Counted from the stretch's first letter, positions 36,898 to 45,332 are shown. The stretch is DNA of 64,000 nucleotides from Thioalkalivibrio sulfidiphilus HL-EbGr7 (GCF_000021985.1 NC_011901.1:310001-374000), one strand, 5' to 3'. Program-made: numbers and translations. The notes: a model not told the origin generated them from the sequence alone.

Positions 36898-38586
36898 ATG
36901 ACCACGCTGCATATCCCCGGATACCCGCGCATGGGCGCCCGCCGTGAACTGAAGTTCGCCCTGGAACGACATTGGCGCGGTGACCTGACTGAACAGGGCC
37001 TGGAGCAGGTGGCGCGGGAGCTCCGGTTCCGGCACTGGCAGCAGCAGCGCGACGCCGGCCTGACCTGGGTGACCGTGGGCGACTTTGCGTTCTACGACCA
37101 TGTGCTGGACCACGTGGAGTTGCTGGGGTGTGCGCCGGGGCGCTTCGCGTTCAGGGGCGATGAAGGGTCTCTGGAACGCCAGTTCGCCATGGCCCGGGGT
37201 ACAGAGCGCGAGCCGGCACTGGAGATGACCAAGTGGTTCGACACCAATTACCACTACCTGGTCCCGGAACTGAGACCCGATACGGTCTTTACGGAGAACC
37301 CCGCCCGGCTTCTGGGCCAGGTCCGCGAAGCCCGGGAGGCCGGTCATCCGGTCAAGGTGGTACTGGTGGGGCCGCTCACCTTCCTGTGGTTGTCCAAGTC
37401 CCAGACCTCCGGGTTTGCGTGCCTGGACCTGTGCGACGCCCTGGCGGCGACCTATGCCCGGATACTGGGCCGGCTGTCGGCGGCCGGGGTGGCGTGGGTC
37501 CAGCTGGACGAACCCGTGCTGGCCCTGGAACTGCCGGACGAATGGCGCTCCCGTTTCCAGGCGGTCTATGAGGCCCTGGCCACGGGCGGGCCGAATATCC
37601 TGCTGGCCAGTTGTTTCGGTGGGCTCGGCGGCAATCTGGAGATCGTGCGTCAGCTGCCGGTACAGGGTCTGCACGTGGATGCGACACGGGCGCCGGATGA
37701 ACTGCTCGAAGTGGCGCGGGCCCTGCCGCCCGGCGCGGTGCTGTCAGCCGGTGTGGTGGACGGGCGCAACGTCTGGCGTACAGACCCCGACCGGGTGCTG
37801 GCGCAGATCCTGCCTCTGCGCCAGCGGCTGGGGGCGCGTCTTTGGCTGTCCACATCGTGTTCACTTCTGCATGTGCCCCTGGACCTGGAGCTGGAGACCG
37901 ACCTGGACCCTGAGCTTTACGGCTGGCTCGCATTCGCCCGGCAGAAGCTCGACGAACTGCGCGTACTCGGCAGGGTGCTGGAACATGGCGAGGACTGCGA
38001 GGCGCGGGCCCTGGAGGCAGCCCGGCGTGCGGCGCAGGCGCGGCGCGAGAGCGCACGGGTGCGCGACGCGGCGGTGCGATCCCGGGTCGCGGCGCTGGAT
38101 GCCCTGGCCGATCGCCGCTGCGCCCCCTATGTACAGCGTCATGCAGCGCAACGAGCGCGCCTGGATCTGCCTTGCTTGCCCACCACCACCATCGGCAGCT
38201 TCCCCCAGACACACGAGATCCGCTCCACCCGGGCGGCCCATCGCGCCGGGCGTCTGACGGATGTCCAGTACCGGGCCTATCTGCAGACGGAGATCACCCG
38301 CGTGATCCGCCAGCAGGAATCGCTGGGGCTGGATGTGCTGGTGCACGGCGAACCCGAGCGCAACGACATGGTGCAGTATTTCGGCGAGCAGCTGAGCGGC
38401 GTGCTGATCACCCGGAACGGCTGGGTGCAGCAAATCCGGGGACAGTATACCTATTGTGCTTCTCGCTTGATTTGCCATACCTGTGGGCGCCTGAGCAATG
38501 GTTACACTGTCCCCAGGATCCAACGCGAAACCGTAAACCGGGTCAGAGAGCAATATCCGCTAATATTAGCAGCCATTGTTCTCTGA
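36898..38586 (+). pseudogene. metE: metE, truncated cobalamin-independent methionine synthase
   Basis: From ATG 36898 the frame encodes a clear MetE: IPGYPRMGARRELKFALE, FDTNYHYLVPEL, GPLTFLWLSK, PTTTIGSFPQT and ERNDMVQYFGEQLSG. Homology stops after GVLITRNGWVQ (about residue 511, base 38430). About 230 residues are missing, including the whole zinc site region (His, Cys, Glu, Cys) and most of the C-terminal catalytic barrel. The frame continues for 51 codons through palindromic elements, starting at GGGGACAGT (38438), and ends at 38586. No downstream remainder of metE is found in the window. The product cannot transfer methyl groups. The 5' region with its GGAG site and divergent metR remains. 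Confidence 0.9.
38438..38514. repeat. MITE/REP-like element with 9-bp terminal inverted repeats
   Basis: GGGGACAGT (38438-38446) and ACTGTCCCC (38506-38514) are perfect inverted ends of a 77-base element. It begins eight bases after metE homology ends. GGGGACAGTATAC-type ends are typical of REP-like palindromes mobilised by tyrosine (RAYT) transposases. No transposase is present. Confidence 0.75.
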
Positions 38587-38589
38587 CCC
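38540..38589. repeat. GGGTCAGAGAGCAAT palindrome
   Basis: The arms 38540-38554 and 38575-38589 (ATTGTTCTCTGACCC) pair with one mismatch around an A/T-rich loop. It is the second of three different palindromes next to the metE break. Its interior contains the stop codon of the residual metE frame. Confidence 0.75.
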
Positions 38590-38599
38590 CCGAAGGCGG

Positions 38600-38645
38600 T
38601 TTGGGACACCCATAATCCATAATTCCGGACTGTGGATGTCCCAAA
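38600..38645. repeat. TTTGGGACAYCC palindrome
   Basis: The arms TTTGGGACACCCATAATCC (38600-38618) and GGACTGTGGATGTCCCAAA (38627-38645) pair with few mismatches. It is the third palindrome in the cluster. Confidence 0.75.
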
Positions 38646-38655
38646 GTGCTAATAC

Positions 38656-38711
38656 GCTTGATCTGACACGCCTGTGGGCGCCTGAGTAATGGGTACACTG
38701 TTCTCTGGATT
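38656..38711. repeat. Second copy of the CTGTGGGCGCCTGAG segment
   Basis: GCCTGTGGGCGCCTGAGTAA, then TGGGTACACTG, repeats most of the interior of the 38438-38514 element (CCTGTGGGCGCCTGAGCAAT, then GGTTACACTG) about 189 bases downstream. The CCCC/GGGG ends are lost, so it is a degenerate copy. Confidence 0.75.
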
Positions 38712-38750
38712 CACACGTCCTGTTGGAATTGCTCATGTCCTTAGTCACGC

Positions 38751-38779
38751 TTGACGTACTGTATCCGTGCGGATACGAT
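38751..38779 (+). promoter_or_regulatory. Promoter with embedded operator for the toxin-antitoxin pair
   Basis: TTGACG (38751-38756), a 17-base spacer and TACGAT (38774-38779) fit sigma-70. The perfect dyad GTATCCG-TG-CGGATAC (38761-38776) fills the spacer and overlaps the -10, typical for autoregulation by the toxin-antitoxin complex. The toxin ATG is seven bases past the -10, so the start of RNA could be the start codon itself. Confidence 0.6.
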
Positions 38780-38786
38780 TCTGCGT

Positions 38787-39095
38787 ATGTACACATTCCT
38801 TCGTACGCCAGAGTTTGATAGCTGGCTGAAGAAGCTTCGAGATCCGATAGGAAAAGCTCGAATCATCGCCCGTATCCGTTCTGCCGAGGCAGGAAACTTC
38901 GGCGACTGCGAACCTGTCGGGAAGGGTGTCTCGGAGATGAGAATCCATTACGGACCTGGTTACAGGGTGTATCACGCAAGGGACGGCGAAACGATTTACC
39001 TTCTTCTGTGTGGAGGCAATAAATCAACTCAGAAGAAGGACATCCAGAAAGCCCATGACCTTGCTGAGAAATACCGAGGCCACACTGATGACTAA
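38787..39095 (+). CDS. RelE/HigB-like type II toxin (addiction module killer protein)
   Basis: The 102-residue protein shows the blocks of the RelE-superfamily killer-protein group: FLRTPEFDSWLKKLRDPIGKAR, IARIRSAEAGNFGD, GVSEMRIHYGPGYRVYHA and LLCGGNKSTQKKDIQKA. The Arg- and Lys-rich strands fit ribosome-dependent mRNA cleavage, which is known for relatives but not shown here. The start at 38787 is used because it matches the family N-terminus; no ribosome site is present, consistent with a leaderless message. The reading frame overlaps that of the antitoxin by eight bases. It lies in an A/T-richer segment downstream of the metE break. Confidence 0.85.
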   Translation: MYTFLRTPEFDSWLKKLRDPIGKARIIARIRSAEAGNFGDCEPVGKGVSEMRIHYGPGYRVYHARDGETIYLLLCGGNKSTQKKDIQKAHDLAEKYRGHTDD

Positions 39096-39423
39096 GTTGA
39101 CCAAATTCGATGCCGCAGAATACCTGGATAGCGAAGAGGTAATTGCAGAATACCTCAATGCTGCGCTAGAGGACGAAGATCCAAATGTATTTCTGGTGGC
39201 TATTGGCGATATCGCAAAGGCACGAGGGATGACGGAGCTGGCCAGAGAAGCTGGACTTGGTCGAGAGAGCCTGTATAAGGCCTTAACTCCCGGTGCAAAG
39301 CCACGATATGACACCGTTTTGAGAGTAATACGAGCACTAGGCGTAGAGCTGCATACCGTGCCAGTGCATCAGAAACCAGTTCCAACCAGGCGTTCCAGCG
39401 GACGCGCTAGCGCACGCCGCTGA
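39088..39423 (+). CDS. HigA-like antitoxin (addiction module antidote protein)
   Basis: The 111-residue partner has a Cro/C1-type HTH: NVFLVAIGDIAKARGMTELA, then REAGLGRESLYKALTPG, and the family sequence RYDTVLRVIRALGVELH. The N-terminal DAAEYLDSEEVIAEYLNAALE is typical of antidote proteins of this group. It would bind and neutralise the upstream toxin and repress the shared promoter at 38751-38779. Toxin-first order and the eight-base overlap (ATGACTAA) match HigBA-type modules. The C-terminus (RRSSGRASARR) is basic and runs close to the next repeat, so it could be extended. Confidence 0.87.
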   Translation: MTKLTKFDAAEYLDSEEVIAEYLNAALEDEDPNVFLVAIGDIAKARGMTELAREAGLGRESLYKALTPGAKPRYDTVLRVIRALGVELHTVPVHQKPVPTRRSSGRASARR

Positions 39424-39431
39424 GCTCTGCG

Positions 39432-39463
39432 TTGGGGTTCGCTGTGCTCACCCCAACCTACGC
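39432..39463. repeat. GTTGGGGTTCGCTGTGCTCACCCCAAC hairpin, copy 2
   Basis: GTTGGGG and CCCCAAC are perfect arms around TTCGCTGTGCTCA. The related element is at 6889-6918. It lies nine bases after the antitoxin stop and may act as its terminator. Confidence 0.65.
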
Positions 39464-39490
39464 GATCTATGGTTTTCTCATCGAGAAACT

Positions 39491-39523
39491 TCGCGACCTT
39501 TGCGTCTTCGCGCCTTCGCGTTG
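39491..39523. repeat. Half copy of an octamer-arm element
   Basis: TCGCGACCTTTGCGTCTTCG then CGCCTTCGCGTTG is a right arm of the CGCAAAG family with no left arm nearby. It ends 31 bases before the next gene's stop. Confidence 0.75.
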
Positions 39524-39554
39524 AAGGCCCTTGAATTTCCAGGCAACACACCGC

Positions 39555-39878
39555 TCAGCTATCCAGCTTCTCCAGGTGCCGCCGGGTCAGTTCCAGGAAG
39601 CGGGGCGTGAGGCCGGCGTCTTCGTACATGGGATCGCCCAGTTCGTCTTCGGCGATCACCCGCTCCCCGGGCACGTAGGGCATGGCCGCCTCCAGCTCGT
39701 CGAGCGCCGCCGAGAGCAGTTCTCCGATCAGCGCCTGACGGGGCTTGTTGGGGAACAGTTCTGCCAATGCCGCGATGCGGGCGGCGTCCCGGGCCGAGAG
39801 CTGCATGCAGTATTCGTGCTGGGTGTGGCGCTCACCGGGCTCCCGCGCCCAGTGTGTCAAGAGATCCCTGACGTTCAT
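39555..39878 (-). CDS. Conserved small protein of unknown function
   Basis: The 107-residue protein starts at 39878 with AAGGAGG upstream. It has no signal peptide or membrane span. Blocks such as QLSARDAARIAALAELFPNK, QALIGELLSAALDELEAAMP and EDELGDPMYEDAGLTPRFLE look like a compact helical domain and a tail. I recall similar sequences in pseudomonads that carry the unreliable label 'type 1 pili tip component', but nothing here supports a pilus role. The downstream repeat half-copy lies close to its stop. The gene may be transcribed alone. Confidence 0.65.
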   Translation of the reverse strand: MNVRDLLTHWAREPGERHTQHEYCMQLSARDAARIAALAELFPNKPRQALIGELLSAALDELEAAMPYVPGERVIAEDELGDPMYEDAGLTPRFLELTRRHLEKLDS

Positions 39879-40080
39879 CGTGATCCTCCTTGCCGCTGTT
39901 GGCGGATCGTTGCGATGCCTGTCCTTGAGTTTAGTTCGTGTCAGGGAGTGGTGGCGGGAAATCACGCAAATCTGAGGCGAGACGCGGCGGCCGGGAATGC
40001 CTTGGTCAACGAGAAACGTTTAACCTGCGCGTGGAAGTCCTTGGCCGTCAGGTCAAACGAGCCCGGCGGTGGGCTCCTTC

Positions 40081-40419
40081 TCAGCCGACCTCGCGCCAAT
40101 CCTCGTGGCCACAGCTGCTGCAACGGTACAGGGCTTCATAGCCGCCCTCGGCCTCACGCGCCGTGTTCTTCTGGAAGGTGAAGCTGCGCAGGGTGCAACG
40201 TGGGCATTTCTCCACCGGATCCCGTGGCACGGGCATTCGCTTCGGCTTGCTCTCGGCAATGTCCTGTGATCCGGTCGCATCCCTGATGGCCTGGTCGATG
40301 CTCGCGTTGAGGGTGGCGACGAGGCGGCGGGCCGCATCGGCCTGATCCCTGGCGGCCAGGGCGGCCAGCTCCTCGATGCCATCTTTGAGTGACATTAAGC
40401 GGGTAGTGATATCGCTCAT
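40081..40419 (-). CDS. Zinc-ribbon protein of unknown function
   Basis: The 112-residue protein starts at 40419 after an AGGAG site. The N-terminal half (MSDITTRLMSLKDGIEELA...) is helical and rich in Ala. The C-terminal half holds CPRCTLRSF and CSSCGHEDW, spaced by about 23 residues, a TFIIS/RPA12-like zinc ribbon. A possible role in nucleic-acid or protein binding is inferred only from the fold. It has no partner gene. It marks the edge between GC-rich flanking DNA and the lower-GC block that begins just upstream. Confidence 0.68.
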   Translation of the reverse strand: MSDITTRLMSLKDGIEELAALAARDQADAARRLVATLNASIDQAIRDATGSQDIAESKPKRMPVPRDPVEKCPRCTLRSFTFQKNTAREAEGGYEALYRCSSCGHEDWREVG

Positions 40420-40853
40420 CCGCTTGACTCCTATTGGTCTACCTGGCTCATTGTTATATCCGAAGTCCAGAACTTTTTCACGGCAAATCACAGGGATGGT
40501 GAATCGGATGCATCGCGGTGGTGAGTGGGGTGCCATTTAAGGCGGCCGTAATGCCTCTGATCACGGTGCAACACACTGCGCAAGGTTGATTTAGACTCGT
40601 GGCTTATGCGTGGGTCGAGGAGTTAGACGTGTGAGGCTGAAATCAAGAACAATGATGATTGAGTTCCTGGCTCGGCAGCATGATGGGTCCAGGGATTCGG
40701 GCAGAACAAAAGACTGCGCGAGCGCGAGTTGTTTCAATGGTTGCCTACAGTCAGGGCTCATAGGTGATTGTGGGGTAAATTCGTCATTACAATACGATTG
40801 TGAATGAAACGTCCCTGAGGACCGTGAAGTGATCGGTCAGAAGAGGTGCCTTG
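40420..40853. other. Gene-poor spacer upstream of the histidine kinase
   Basis: In this 434-base interval I find no convincing gene or repeat. Short frames exist but lack ribosome sites or family features. A small dyad GTCC-CTGA-GGAC (40811-40822) and an A/T-rich stretch near 40780-40805 lie about 40 bases before the kinase start and could form its promoter, but no clear -35/-10 pair is visible. Confidence 0.4.
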
Positions 40854-42563
40854 ATGGGTAGTACACCACTGGTTGGCAGTGACAGGATAAATCTGGGCCA
40901 TGGCACGGATGCGGCGGGTGTATCGAGAAGACTATGGCATACGCCGAAAAGTCTTCTTTTTAGGGCAGTTGCTGGGCTGACACTGATCATTTTCACAGTG
41001 ACAGCCGTAATGTTCATGAGTATCGATGGTTTCGTGTCGGTACAGTTCAGTCAGATAAGTCAGCAGCGCATCGTGAACCAGGTTGCAGCAATGCACCAGC
41101 AACTGGATGCGGAGATGCAGGGAATGAGTGCGCTCGTAGAGATGGTATCCACTGATTCCGGACTGCGTCAGAGTGCTCAATATCATCTCTTCCTCGAGGG
41201 TGAGCGAAGGCCGCTGGAGATGGATGTAGAGAGAATAGCGTCGGCGCTGAATTTTAATCTATTTGGAATTTGGGATTCACAGGGGAGGTTGGTGTTTTCT
41301 AATCAGGGGGGAAGAACCGAGGTGGTCGAGGGTCTCGGTGTCGCAAGTAGTCAGATAACCAGGCTTGTCTGGCATCAGTCAGAGCTCTGGGTATGGGCGA
41401 GCGCCCCTGTGATGGTGAACGATGTCGTGTTGGGCTGGATAGGGATACTTCGCAAGGTGGGTGGAGCGAGTTACCAGGTCGGGGTGCTAAATGAAGTTGG
41501 ACAATCTCAGGCTGCCGCTGGCAGAAGAGCAGGGGTTTACTCGCATCTGCTCGATTTGTCAGTGATCAACAACCTTGGTGAGGCGGTTGATTTAGAGATT
41601 GGGGTGGCTGACCAGGTGGGTGACGCGCTTGATCAAACAAAGATGGTGGTCGGAATTACATTGTTAGGCGCTGGTTTTGTACTTGTTATTGCAAGCGTGA
41701 TCTATCTTAGAAGTGTGCTCAATCCGGTTAGGGAGTTGACCCATGCAGTGACAATGCTTCCTCATCGTCTTGAGCATGGTGATCTCAAGGTCATCAATGT
41801 GCGCGCCGACGGAGAAGTCGCTGCGCTGGGTGTCGCCTTCAATAATATGATTGATAAGCTGATTGAGCTAAGGAAGCTGGAATCGGAGTTGCGAGAGCAG
41901 GAAAAGCTCTCGGCCATCGGCCGGGTGGCTGTCAGGGTGGCTCACGACATCAATAACCCGCTTACCGTGATCAGGAATGCTGCTCATTTGCTGAAGAGTT
42001 CGGCGAATCTTGGTAAGGAAGATTTGGAAGATATTGAAATGATACTGCATCACTGTGGTCGGTGCGCATCAACCGTAGATAATCTGCTGCGTTTCGGGAA
42101 GCCAGTTCGGCTGCGTTACGAAGACATCGAAGTGAGTGAGTGTATGGCGGGCTTTGTGCAGAGTCTAAGCCAGAGGCGTCCAGATGCCAGGTTGCGTTAC
42201 GAGATACATGATGAGCCATTGAGGATGCGTGGTGACCGATTACAGCTTGAGCAGATGATGGATAACCTTGTTGATAATGCTCTGCGTGCCAATGGTGGAA
42301 ATGAAATCAGGGTAGAGGCGGGACGAGTGGGTGATGATCGTCTGTACTTTCGGATCACGGATTTTGGCTGCGGGTTTACGGAGGAGACACTCCAGCATGC
42401 ATTCGATATTTTTTATACGGGAACACAAGGTGGGACAGGGCTAGGATTGCCTAATGCGAGGGCGATCGCGCGGGCGCATGGTGGCGATGTGGTTGTCACA
42501 AATCCGCGAATTGGTGAAATTACTATCTATCTCTCTACCCGGGGCGCGCCTGCGGATCGATGA
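40854..42563 (+). CDS. Sensor histidine kinase with periplasmic sensor domain
   Basis: The 569-residue kinase has TM1 at about 38-57, a large extracytoplasmic domain to about 263 (IWDSQGRLVFSNQG suggests a dCache/PAS-like fold), TM2 at about 265-285, a HAMP region to about 338, a HisKA helix with the phosphoacceptor His364 in VAHDINNPLTVI, an N-box (DNLVDNALRANGG) and G-boxes (DFGCGFTEE, GTGLGLPNARAIARAHGG). ATG 40854 is preceded by AGAGG; TTG 40851 is an alternative. It is convergent with a PstS-like binding protein and an NtrC-type regulator and is probably their cognate kinase. Its base composition is A/T-richer than the GC-rich flanks. Confidence 0.9.
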   Translation: MGSTPLVGSDRINLGHGTDAAGVSRRLWHTPKSLLFRAVAGLTLIIFTVTAVMFMSIDGFVSVQFSQISQQRIVNQVAAMHQQLDAEMQGMSALVEMVSTDSGLRQSAQYHLFLEGERRPLEMDVERIASALNFNLFGIWDSQGRLVFSNQGGRTEVVEGLGVASSQITRLVWHQSELWVWASAPVMVNDVVLGWIGILRKVGGASYQVGVLNEVGQSQAAAGRRAGVYSHLLDLSVINNLGEAVDLEIGVADQVGDALDQTKMVVGITLLGAGFVLVIASVIYLRSVLNPVRELTHAVTMLPHRLEHGDLKVINVRADGEVAALGVAFNNMIDKLIELRKLESELREQEKLSAIGRVAVRVAHDINNPLTVIRNAAHLLKSSANLGKEDLEDIEMILHHCGRCASTVDNLLRFGKPVRLRYEDIEVSECMAGFVQSLSQRRPDARLRYEIHDEPLRMRGDRLQLEQMMDNLVDNALRANGGNEIRVEAGRVGDDRLYFRITDFGCGFTEETLQHAFDIFYTGTQGGTGLGLPNARAIARAHGGDVVVTNPRIGEITIYLSTRGAPADR

Positions 42564-42621
42564 TACCCGACTGCGTGGTGCCTGCCGGTACCAATGGGTG
42601 AGTCGGGCCGTGCGTGAGTGA

Positions 42622-43599
42622 TTATGCGAGACGCGCATAGTCGGGCGCATTCCCGGTATTGATCGCTTTCGTTCTATCAATTGGTACTGCCATGCGGCTG
42701 ATGATCTTGCTCCCTTCCTCACTGAATATGTAGTCGAAAAAAGGACGCATGAGGCTTTCGTTCCAATGTGAAAATATCATGTTGAAGGGGCCGGTCAAGG
42801 GGTATGCGCCTGCAGTGGCATTCGATGGGCTTGGACTGATTCCATCGAGAGTCACTATTTTCAATCGGCCTTGTCTCACATAGGGTTCGACGAGTACCCA
42901 GCTATTGACCCCTATGGCAGTTGGGAAACGGGCTATTTGCTGAAGATGATCCTCGTCTGTCGTTGCATTGATGCCAACGCTGGACCATGGCGCAATCCCT
43001 GCGAGAAGTAGTTCACGTACGGGCTCGAAGTAGGTCGGGCAGTGATCATGGACAACCAGTGCGACTGGGCGATCATGCCCGCCCAGTTCAATCCAGTTAC
43101 GGATTCGCCCTTTCGCGACATCTTGGAGATCTGATAATGAAATATTATCGACGGGATTGTCGGGGTGTACCACAACTGCCTTAACATCTTGCGCAATTGG
43201 TAGCCAGTACATGTCATGCGCCGGTGAACCGGGAATAGGGCAGCAGAGATTTCCGATGTGTGCTTTACGCGCCCGAACGGCAAGTACCGCATCGTCACAC
43301 CCGCCGCCATATACGTATACTTGCTGGTTCGTCGTCCGTTTGACCTCAATAGCCATGAGGTCCAGGAACGCGTTCTTTGGAAGCCTGGATCCAGTCAAGG
43401 TCAGAGAGTCAGGCAATGAGCCAGATGAGCTGGCGACACGCGCCATGAATTCTGGGGTGAGGCAGGTTTCGTCACTACCAGGATTCAATACCCCGTTAGA
43501 TCTCGATGCCTTGGTGACGTAAGTCGTGGCACCGAGCCCGGCACAGAAGCCTGCGCTGAGTGACACAAGCAAGTGATTCATGAAGCTGCGACGATTCAT
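42622..43599 (-). CDS. PstS-like periplasmic oxyanion-binding protein, Tat-exported
   Basis: The 325-residue protein begins NRRSFMNHLLVSL, a twin-arginine type signal followed by a hydrophobic core. The mature part resembles the PstS/PBP-like fold: VYGGGCDDAVLAVRARKAHIG, then VVVHPDNPVDNISLSDLQDVAKGRIRNWIELGGHDRP in two blocks, and a C-terminal YPLTGPFNMIF segment. There is no ABC permease or ATPase gene nearby, so transport is unlikely and a sensing role is favoured. Its ATG overlaps the regulator's stop (ATGA), so the pair is co-translated. The ligand is unknown; phosphate, sulfate, thiosulfate or similar tetrahedral oxyanions are plausible. Confidence 0.82.
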   Translation of the reverse strand: MNRRSFMNHLLVSLSAGFCAGLGATTYVTKASRSNGVLNPGSDETCLTPEFMARVASSSGSLPDSLTLTGSRLPKNAFLDLMAIEVKRTTNQQVYVYGGGCDDAVLAVRARKAHIGNLCCPIPGSPAHDMYWLPIAQDVKAVVVHPDNPVDNISLSDLQDVAKGRIRNWIELGGHDRPVALVVHDHCPTYFEPVRELLLAGIAPWSSVGINATTDEDHLQQIARFPTAIGVNSWVLVEPYVRQGRLKIVTLDGISPSPSNATAGAYPLTGPFNMIFSHWNESLMRPFFDYIFSEEGSKIISRMAVPIDRTKAINTGNAPDYARLA

Positions 43600-44999
43600 G
43601 GCACTGCCTCACCAGGGTCAAGTAGGGATAGTTTGCGTAAAAGAGTTTTGTAGTCGATGTTCAGAATCTTTGCGGCATGGGTTTTGTTGCCGTTCGTTAT
43701 CCTCATTATACGTTGAATATGTGCAAGCTCGGCATCCGCAAGGGTGCGCGGATGCGTTGATCGCGTACTCGTTTCGGTTGAGTGAGAAATCGTGCCGAGA
43801 GATATGAGTTCCGGCGTGATTTCATAGGTGGTGTCACTGGTCAGGATAACTGCCTCTTCGACCATGTTCTCGAGCTGTCGAATATTGCCTGGAAAGGCCA
43901 TGTGTTGAAGGATATCAATCGTCTCGGCGGAGAATCTCCTCACGCGTTTCGCATAACGGCGCGCATAACGCTCCAGAAATTCCTGAGCAAGAAGTGGAAT
44001 ATCGCCGGGTCTTTCCCTAAGGGGCGGCAGTGTGGTGGCAAGCACACGTAGACGGTGATAGAGATCACGGCGGAAGTCACCGCTGGCGGCTTGAGAATCT
44101 AGGGGCGTATTTGTCGCACTGATGATTCGCACGTCGATGGGAATCTCGCGATCTGAGCCAACCGGGCGGATTTTTTGCTCTTGTATTGCTCTAAGCAGCT
44201 TGGCCTGGATGTGTGGAGACATTGCATTTGCTTCATCCAGGAAGAGCGTCCCGCCGTGCGCCTCCAGTATGAGGCCGTTACGATCAGTGTTGGCCCCTGT
44301 GAAGGCGCCGCGCCGATGACCAAATAGCTCTGAATCTGCAAGGCTGTCTGGAATAGCTGCCATGTTGACAGCTATGAACGGACCGTTATCGCCGTGTATG
44401 GCACGTGCAACCAATTCTTTCCCGGTCCCGCTTTCGCCTTCAATAAGTACATTGGCGCGGACGCCGCGAACTTTAAGTATCCATTCCCTGAGCGAATGAA
44501 TGTTTGGCGAGTCGCCGAGGATCGCCCTGAGGAAGGGATCATGCGTTTCAAGGGCTGTGCGCAGGGCCCTGCACCTGGCTCGTAAGGCAAGCTCGCTTTC
44601 AATCTTGGCTAGCATGAGTGAAACAGAGTCAGGGTCAAATGGCTTCGTCATAAAGTCAAATGCCCCCTGCTTGATCGCCCTTACGGCGTTCTCGACTGTC
44701 GAGTGTGTGCTGACAATGATCACACTGAGCTCGGGTAGAGTCTCCTTCGCTTCCCTGAGTACATCGAATCCATCCATGTCAGGCATGACAAGGTCCAGGA
44801 AGAGTACATCTGGCCGTAGCGCAAGCAATGTGCTCCGGACGTCAAAATGCTGTGTCCTTGTATGAGTTTCGTATTCACCGCAGTTTTTGATGACACGGGA
44901 AAGCACTCCGGCAACATCAGGCTCGTCGTCAACGATTAACGCACGGATACCTTCGGATGATGTGTCCACATCCCTGTATGTGGCGATGGTTGTGTTCAT
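43596..44999 (-). CDS. NtrC-type sigma-54 response regulator
   Basis: The 467-residue protein has a receiver domain (Asp24/Asp25 pocket, Asp69 phosphoacceptor in LFLDLVMPDMDG, Lys in FMTKPFD), an AAA+ domain with Walker A GESGTGKE (188-195), the sigma-54 contact loop GAFTGA (231-236), Walker B TLFLDEANAMS, and a Fis-type HTH at the C-terminus (GNKTHAAKILNIDYKTLLRKL). All activator elements are intact. Upstream in-frame ATGs at 45080 and 45107 are possible starts; none has a clear ribosome site, and the receiver fold begins about 18 residues after 44999. Beyond its start, a -24/-12 promoter with dyads faces soxA, so this regulator is the likely activator. Confidence 0.9.
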   Translation of the reverse strand: MNTTIATYRDVDTSSEGIRALIVDDEPDVAGVLSRVIKNCGEYETHTRTQHFDVRSTLLALRPDVLFLDLVMPDMDGFDVLREAKETLPELSVIIVSTHSTVENAVRAIKQGAFDFMTKPFDPDSVSLMLAKIESELALRARCRALRTALETHDPFLRAILGDSPNIHSLREWILKVRGVRANVLIEGESGTGKELVARAIHGDNGPFIAVNMAAIPDSLADSELFGHRRGAFTGANTDRNGLILEAHGGTLFLDEANAMSPHIQAKLLRAIQEQKIRPVGSDREIPIDVRIISATNTPLDSQAASGDFRRDLYHRLRVLATTLPPLRERPGDIPLLAQEFLERYARRYAKRVRRFSAETIDILQHMAFPGNIRQLENMVEEAVILTSDTTYEITPELISLGTISHSTETSTRSTHPRTLADAELAHIQRIMRITNGNKTHAAKILNIDYKTLLRKLSLLDPGEAVP

Positions 45000-45119
45000 G
45001 GAATCAGTACGGCCGGCTGGTGCAGTAGATCGGACATTGACATTAGAGGGCAGGTGAAGGGGTGTCAATGTGATGCGCATTTCATGCAAAACATGAGGAT
45101 TAGGCATCGCTTATGCAGG

Positions 45120-45168
45120 TATGGAGGAATGCCATAGGAGATGAGGGGGCTTAAGGAAGAATGCCATA
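45120..45168. promoter_or_regulatory. Paired activator-binding dyads upstream of the sigma-54 promoter
   Basis: TATGG-N7-CCATA (45120-45136) and TAAGG-N7-CCATA (45152-45168) share the same layout, and the 14-base core GGARGAATGCCATA repeats. They are 32 bases apart, close to three helical turns. They lie about 73 and 105 bases before the -24 element, the usual range for NtrC-type enhancer sites. Confidence 0.6.
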
Positions 45169-45231
45169 CAACGACCCTGAGGCGCGGAAGTATGTGTGAA
45201 TAAAAACAAGAACTTGGAATATTGCAGGCGA

Positions 45232-45247
45232 TGGCATGCGACATGCT
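45232..45247 (+). promoter_or_regulatory. Sigma-54 (-24/-12) promoter of soxA-soxX-porin
   Basis: TGGCATG-CGAC-ATGCT matches TGGCACG-N4-TTGCW with one change in each box. The invariant GG (45233-45234) and GC (45245-45246) are exactly 10 bases apart. RNA should start about 45258, 75 bases before soxA. Confidence 0.65.
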
Positions 45248-45332
45248 AATTACCGTTGTTGTGCGAGTGGCACTTGATGCGTCGATGTGCGTCTCGCACC
45301 ACACAATAATTGGTCGAGTGAGGAGGATTAGC

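Noticed and set aside
45241-45300. A second -24/-12 promoter around GTGGCACTTGATGCG
   Set aside because: The GG and GC are eight rather than ten bases apart, so the spacing is wrong; the site at 45232-45247 fits far better.
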